This document shows, one piece after another, positions 5,582 to 5,996 of a stretch of 5,996 nucleotides of DNA (position 1 is the stretch's first letter; every line of letters starts with the position of its first letter). Source of the DNA: CAYWNK01 sp047639615 (lineage in GTDB: Bacteria; Planctomycetota; UBA1135; GCA-002686595). Location of the stretch: contig JBLIOL010000326.1 of assembly GCA_047639615.1 (NCBI GenBank), positions 1 to 5,996 on the forward strand, read 5' to 3'. Under the pieces are notes generated by a model that was not told the origin of the DNA, searched no databases, and was given only the letters and a program-made list of their open reading frames with translations. Made by a program: the position numbers and the translations under genes.

Positions 5582-5603
5582 GGTTCCTCTCCCCCCCGGA
5601 ACC
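5582..5603 (+). other. Hairpin presenting a C7 loop upstream of the last start codon
   Basis: GGTTCC (5582-5587) pairs with GGAACC (5598-5603), enclosing a 10-nt loop TCT-C7. The hairpin ends 26 nt before the ATG at 5630. A C-rich loop could be bound by a protein or small RNA, but no such partner is visible. Confidence 0.3.
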
Positions 5604-5629
5604 TCCGAAGCACGCACTACGACCTGGCC

Positions 5630-5996
5630 ATGAGGATCGAAAACAGCGCCCCCAAGAACCTGCTCAACCGCGGGCTTCTCGCCTCCCTGCCCCTGCTCAG
5701 CACGACCCTGCTCAGCACGACCCTGCTGGGCTTCGCTCTCACGCAGACGGCCGTAGCCCAGTCGGGCAACAAGTCCAAGGCTGCCATCGAGGCTGAGATC
5801 ACCTTCGCCAAGGGCCTGGCCTCTGAATGGGGCTTTGTGGACCTGGCCGAGGGCGTTGTTGCTGAACTCGAGAAGGCCCGCCTGTCGGGCAAGATGTCCG
5901 AGAGCTTGGGCCTGGTGAAGTGCGACATCTACTCCGAGGCCGCGCGCGCCGAGAAGGACCCGCCGCGCCGCCGCGAGCTCTTCACGCAGGCGCTCG
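5630..5996 (+). CDS. Exported TPR-like helical protein (N-terminal part, runs off the window)
   Basis: The frame is open from ATG 5630 to the window end, giving 122 codons and no stop. It is not identified as a named family. Residues 1-43 form a Sec-type signal peptide: a basic and polar start (MRIENSAPKNLLNRG), a hydrophobic core of Leu/Ser/Thr/Ala (about 16-38), and AVA at 41-43, suggesting cleavage before Q44. The mature part seen so far is charged and helical (AAIEAEITFAKGLASEWGFV, then DLAEGVVAELEKARL). The spacing of Ala, Leu and aromatic residues suggests TPR-like hairpins, as in the secretin before it. One Cys (C98) is present. No Shine-Dalgarno is visible before the ATG. Its location after the secretin, and the shared export and repeat character, suggest a periplasmic or surface partner, but this is inference from context. 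Confidence 0.75.
   Translation, partial: MRIENSAPKNLLNRGLLASLPLLSTTLLSTTLLGFALTQTAVAQSGNKSKAAIEAEITFAKGLASEWGFVDLAEGVVAELEKARLSGKMSESLGLVKCDIYSEAARAEKDPPRRRELFTQAL
5691..5727 (+). repeat. 15-bp tandem duplication in the signal-peptide core
   Basis: CCCTGCTCAGCACGA occurs at 5691-5705 and 5706-5720 without mismatch, followed by a 7-bp partial copy (5721-5727). It keeps frame and duplicates LLSTT (residues 22-26 and 27-31), lengthening the hydrophobic core of the signal peptide. Confidence 0.9.

Larger units (their letters stand above)
5327..5629 (+). other. 303-bp hairpin-rich intergenic region
   Basis: I find no convincing gene in this spacer; a + strand reading is broken up, and the - strand frame 5341-5613 has no ribosome site or recognisable content. 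The spacer contains five or six inverted repeats in a row (listed separately) and two C7 tracts (5539-5545, 5591-5597). The first part probably ends the secretin transcript and the second is the promoter and leader of the next gene. Confidence 0.6.

Noticed and set aside
5341..5613. 90-codon - strand frame in the spacer after the secretin
   Set aside because: It crosses all the inverted repeats, has a non-ATG start and no recognisable content. A gene here would also be the only - strand gene in the window.

Overview
The window is high-GC bacterial DNA in which every supported gene lies on the + strand. It comes from a diderm (outer-membrane) organism, because one gene encodes a secretin. A tetratricopeptide-repeat (TPR) plus secretin protein next to a second exported TPR-like protein, GC-rich codons and poor Shine-Dalgarno sites all resemble Planctomycetota. 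That assignment is an impression from general knowledge and has not been tested by any search.

Layout. Positions 1-59 hold the end of an unidentified upstream gene. Positions 56-1405 encode an MtaB-type radical-SAM methylthiotransferase that modifies tRNA. Its stop codon overlaps the TTG start of a family-4 uracil-DNA glycosylase (1402-2253) in the tetranucleotide TTGA, so the two iron-sulfur enzymes are almost certainly co-transcribed. The glycosylase has an unusual Ala/Pro-rich N-terminal extension of about 105 residues containing an 18-bp tandem repeat. A 427-bp gap follows (2254-2680). It has no convincing gene but contains a foldable 54-nt element just after the glycosylase, a possible sigma-70-type promoter, and several long C runs, the last two directly in front of the next start.

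Positions 2681-5326 encode an 881-residue exported protein: a signal peptide with a possible lipidation Cys, TPR-like helical repeats, a secretin N-domain region and a complete secretin beta-domain. Its codon use is much more strongly biased than that of the upstream pair. A 303-bp gap (5327-5629) is rich in inverted repeats. It holds a perfect 10-bp hairpin that is probably the secretin terminator, then a run of small hairpins in the presumed leader of the last gene. That gene (5630 to the window end, incomplete) encodes a secreted or periplasmic protein with a signal peptide and TPR-like helices.

Together: a tRNA-modification/DNA-repair pair, then an outer-membrane secretion or scaffold locus in which the secretin and the following exported TPR-like protein may work together. 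No ATPase, pseudopilin or inner-membrane platform gene is in the window, so the secretion system type cannot be named. The least ordinary parts are the TPR-secretin architecture and the C-run and hairpin-rich spacers. Nothing here proves a new system.
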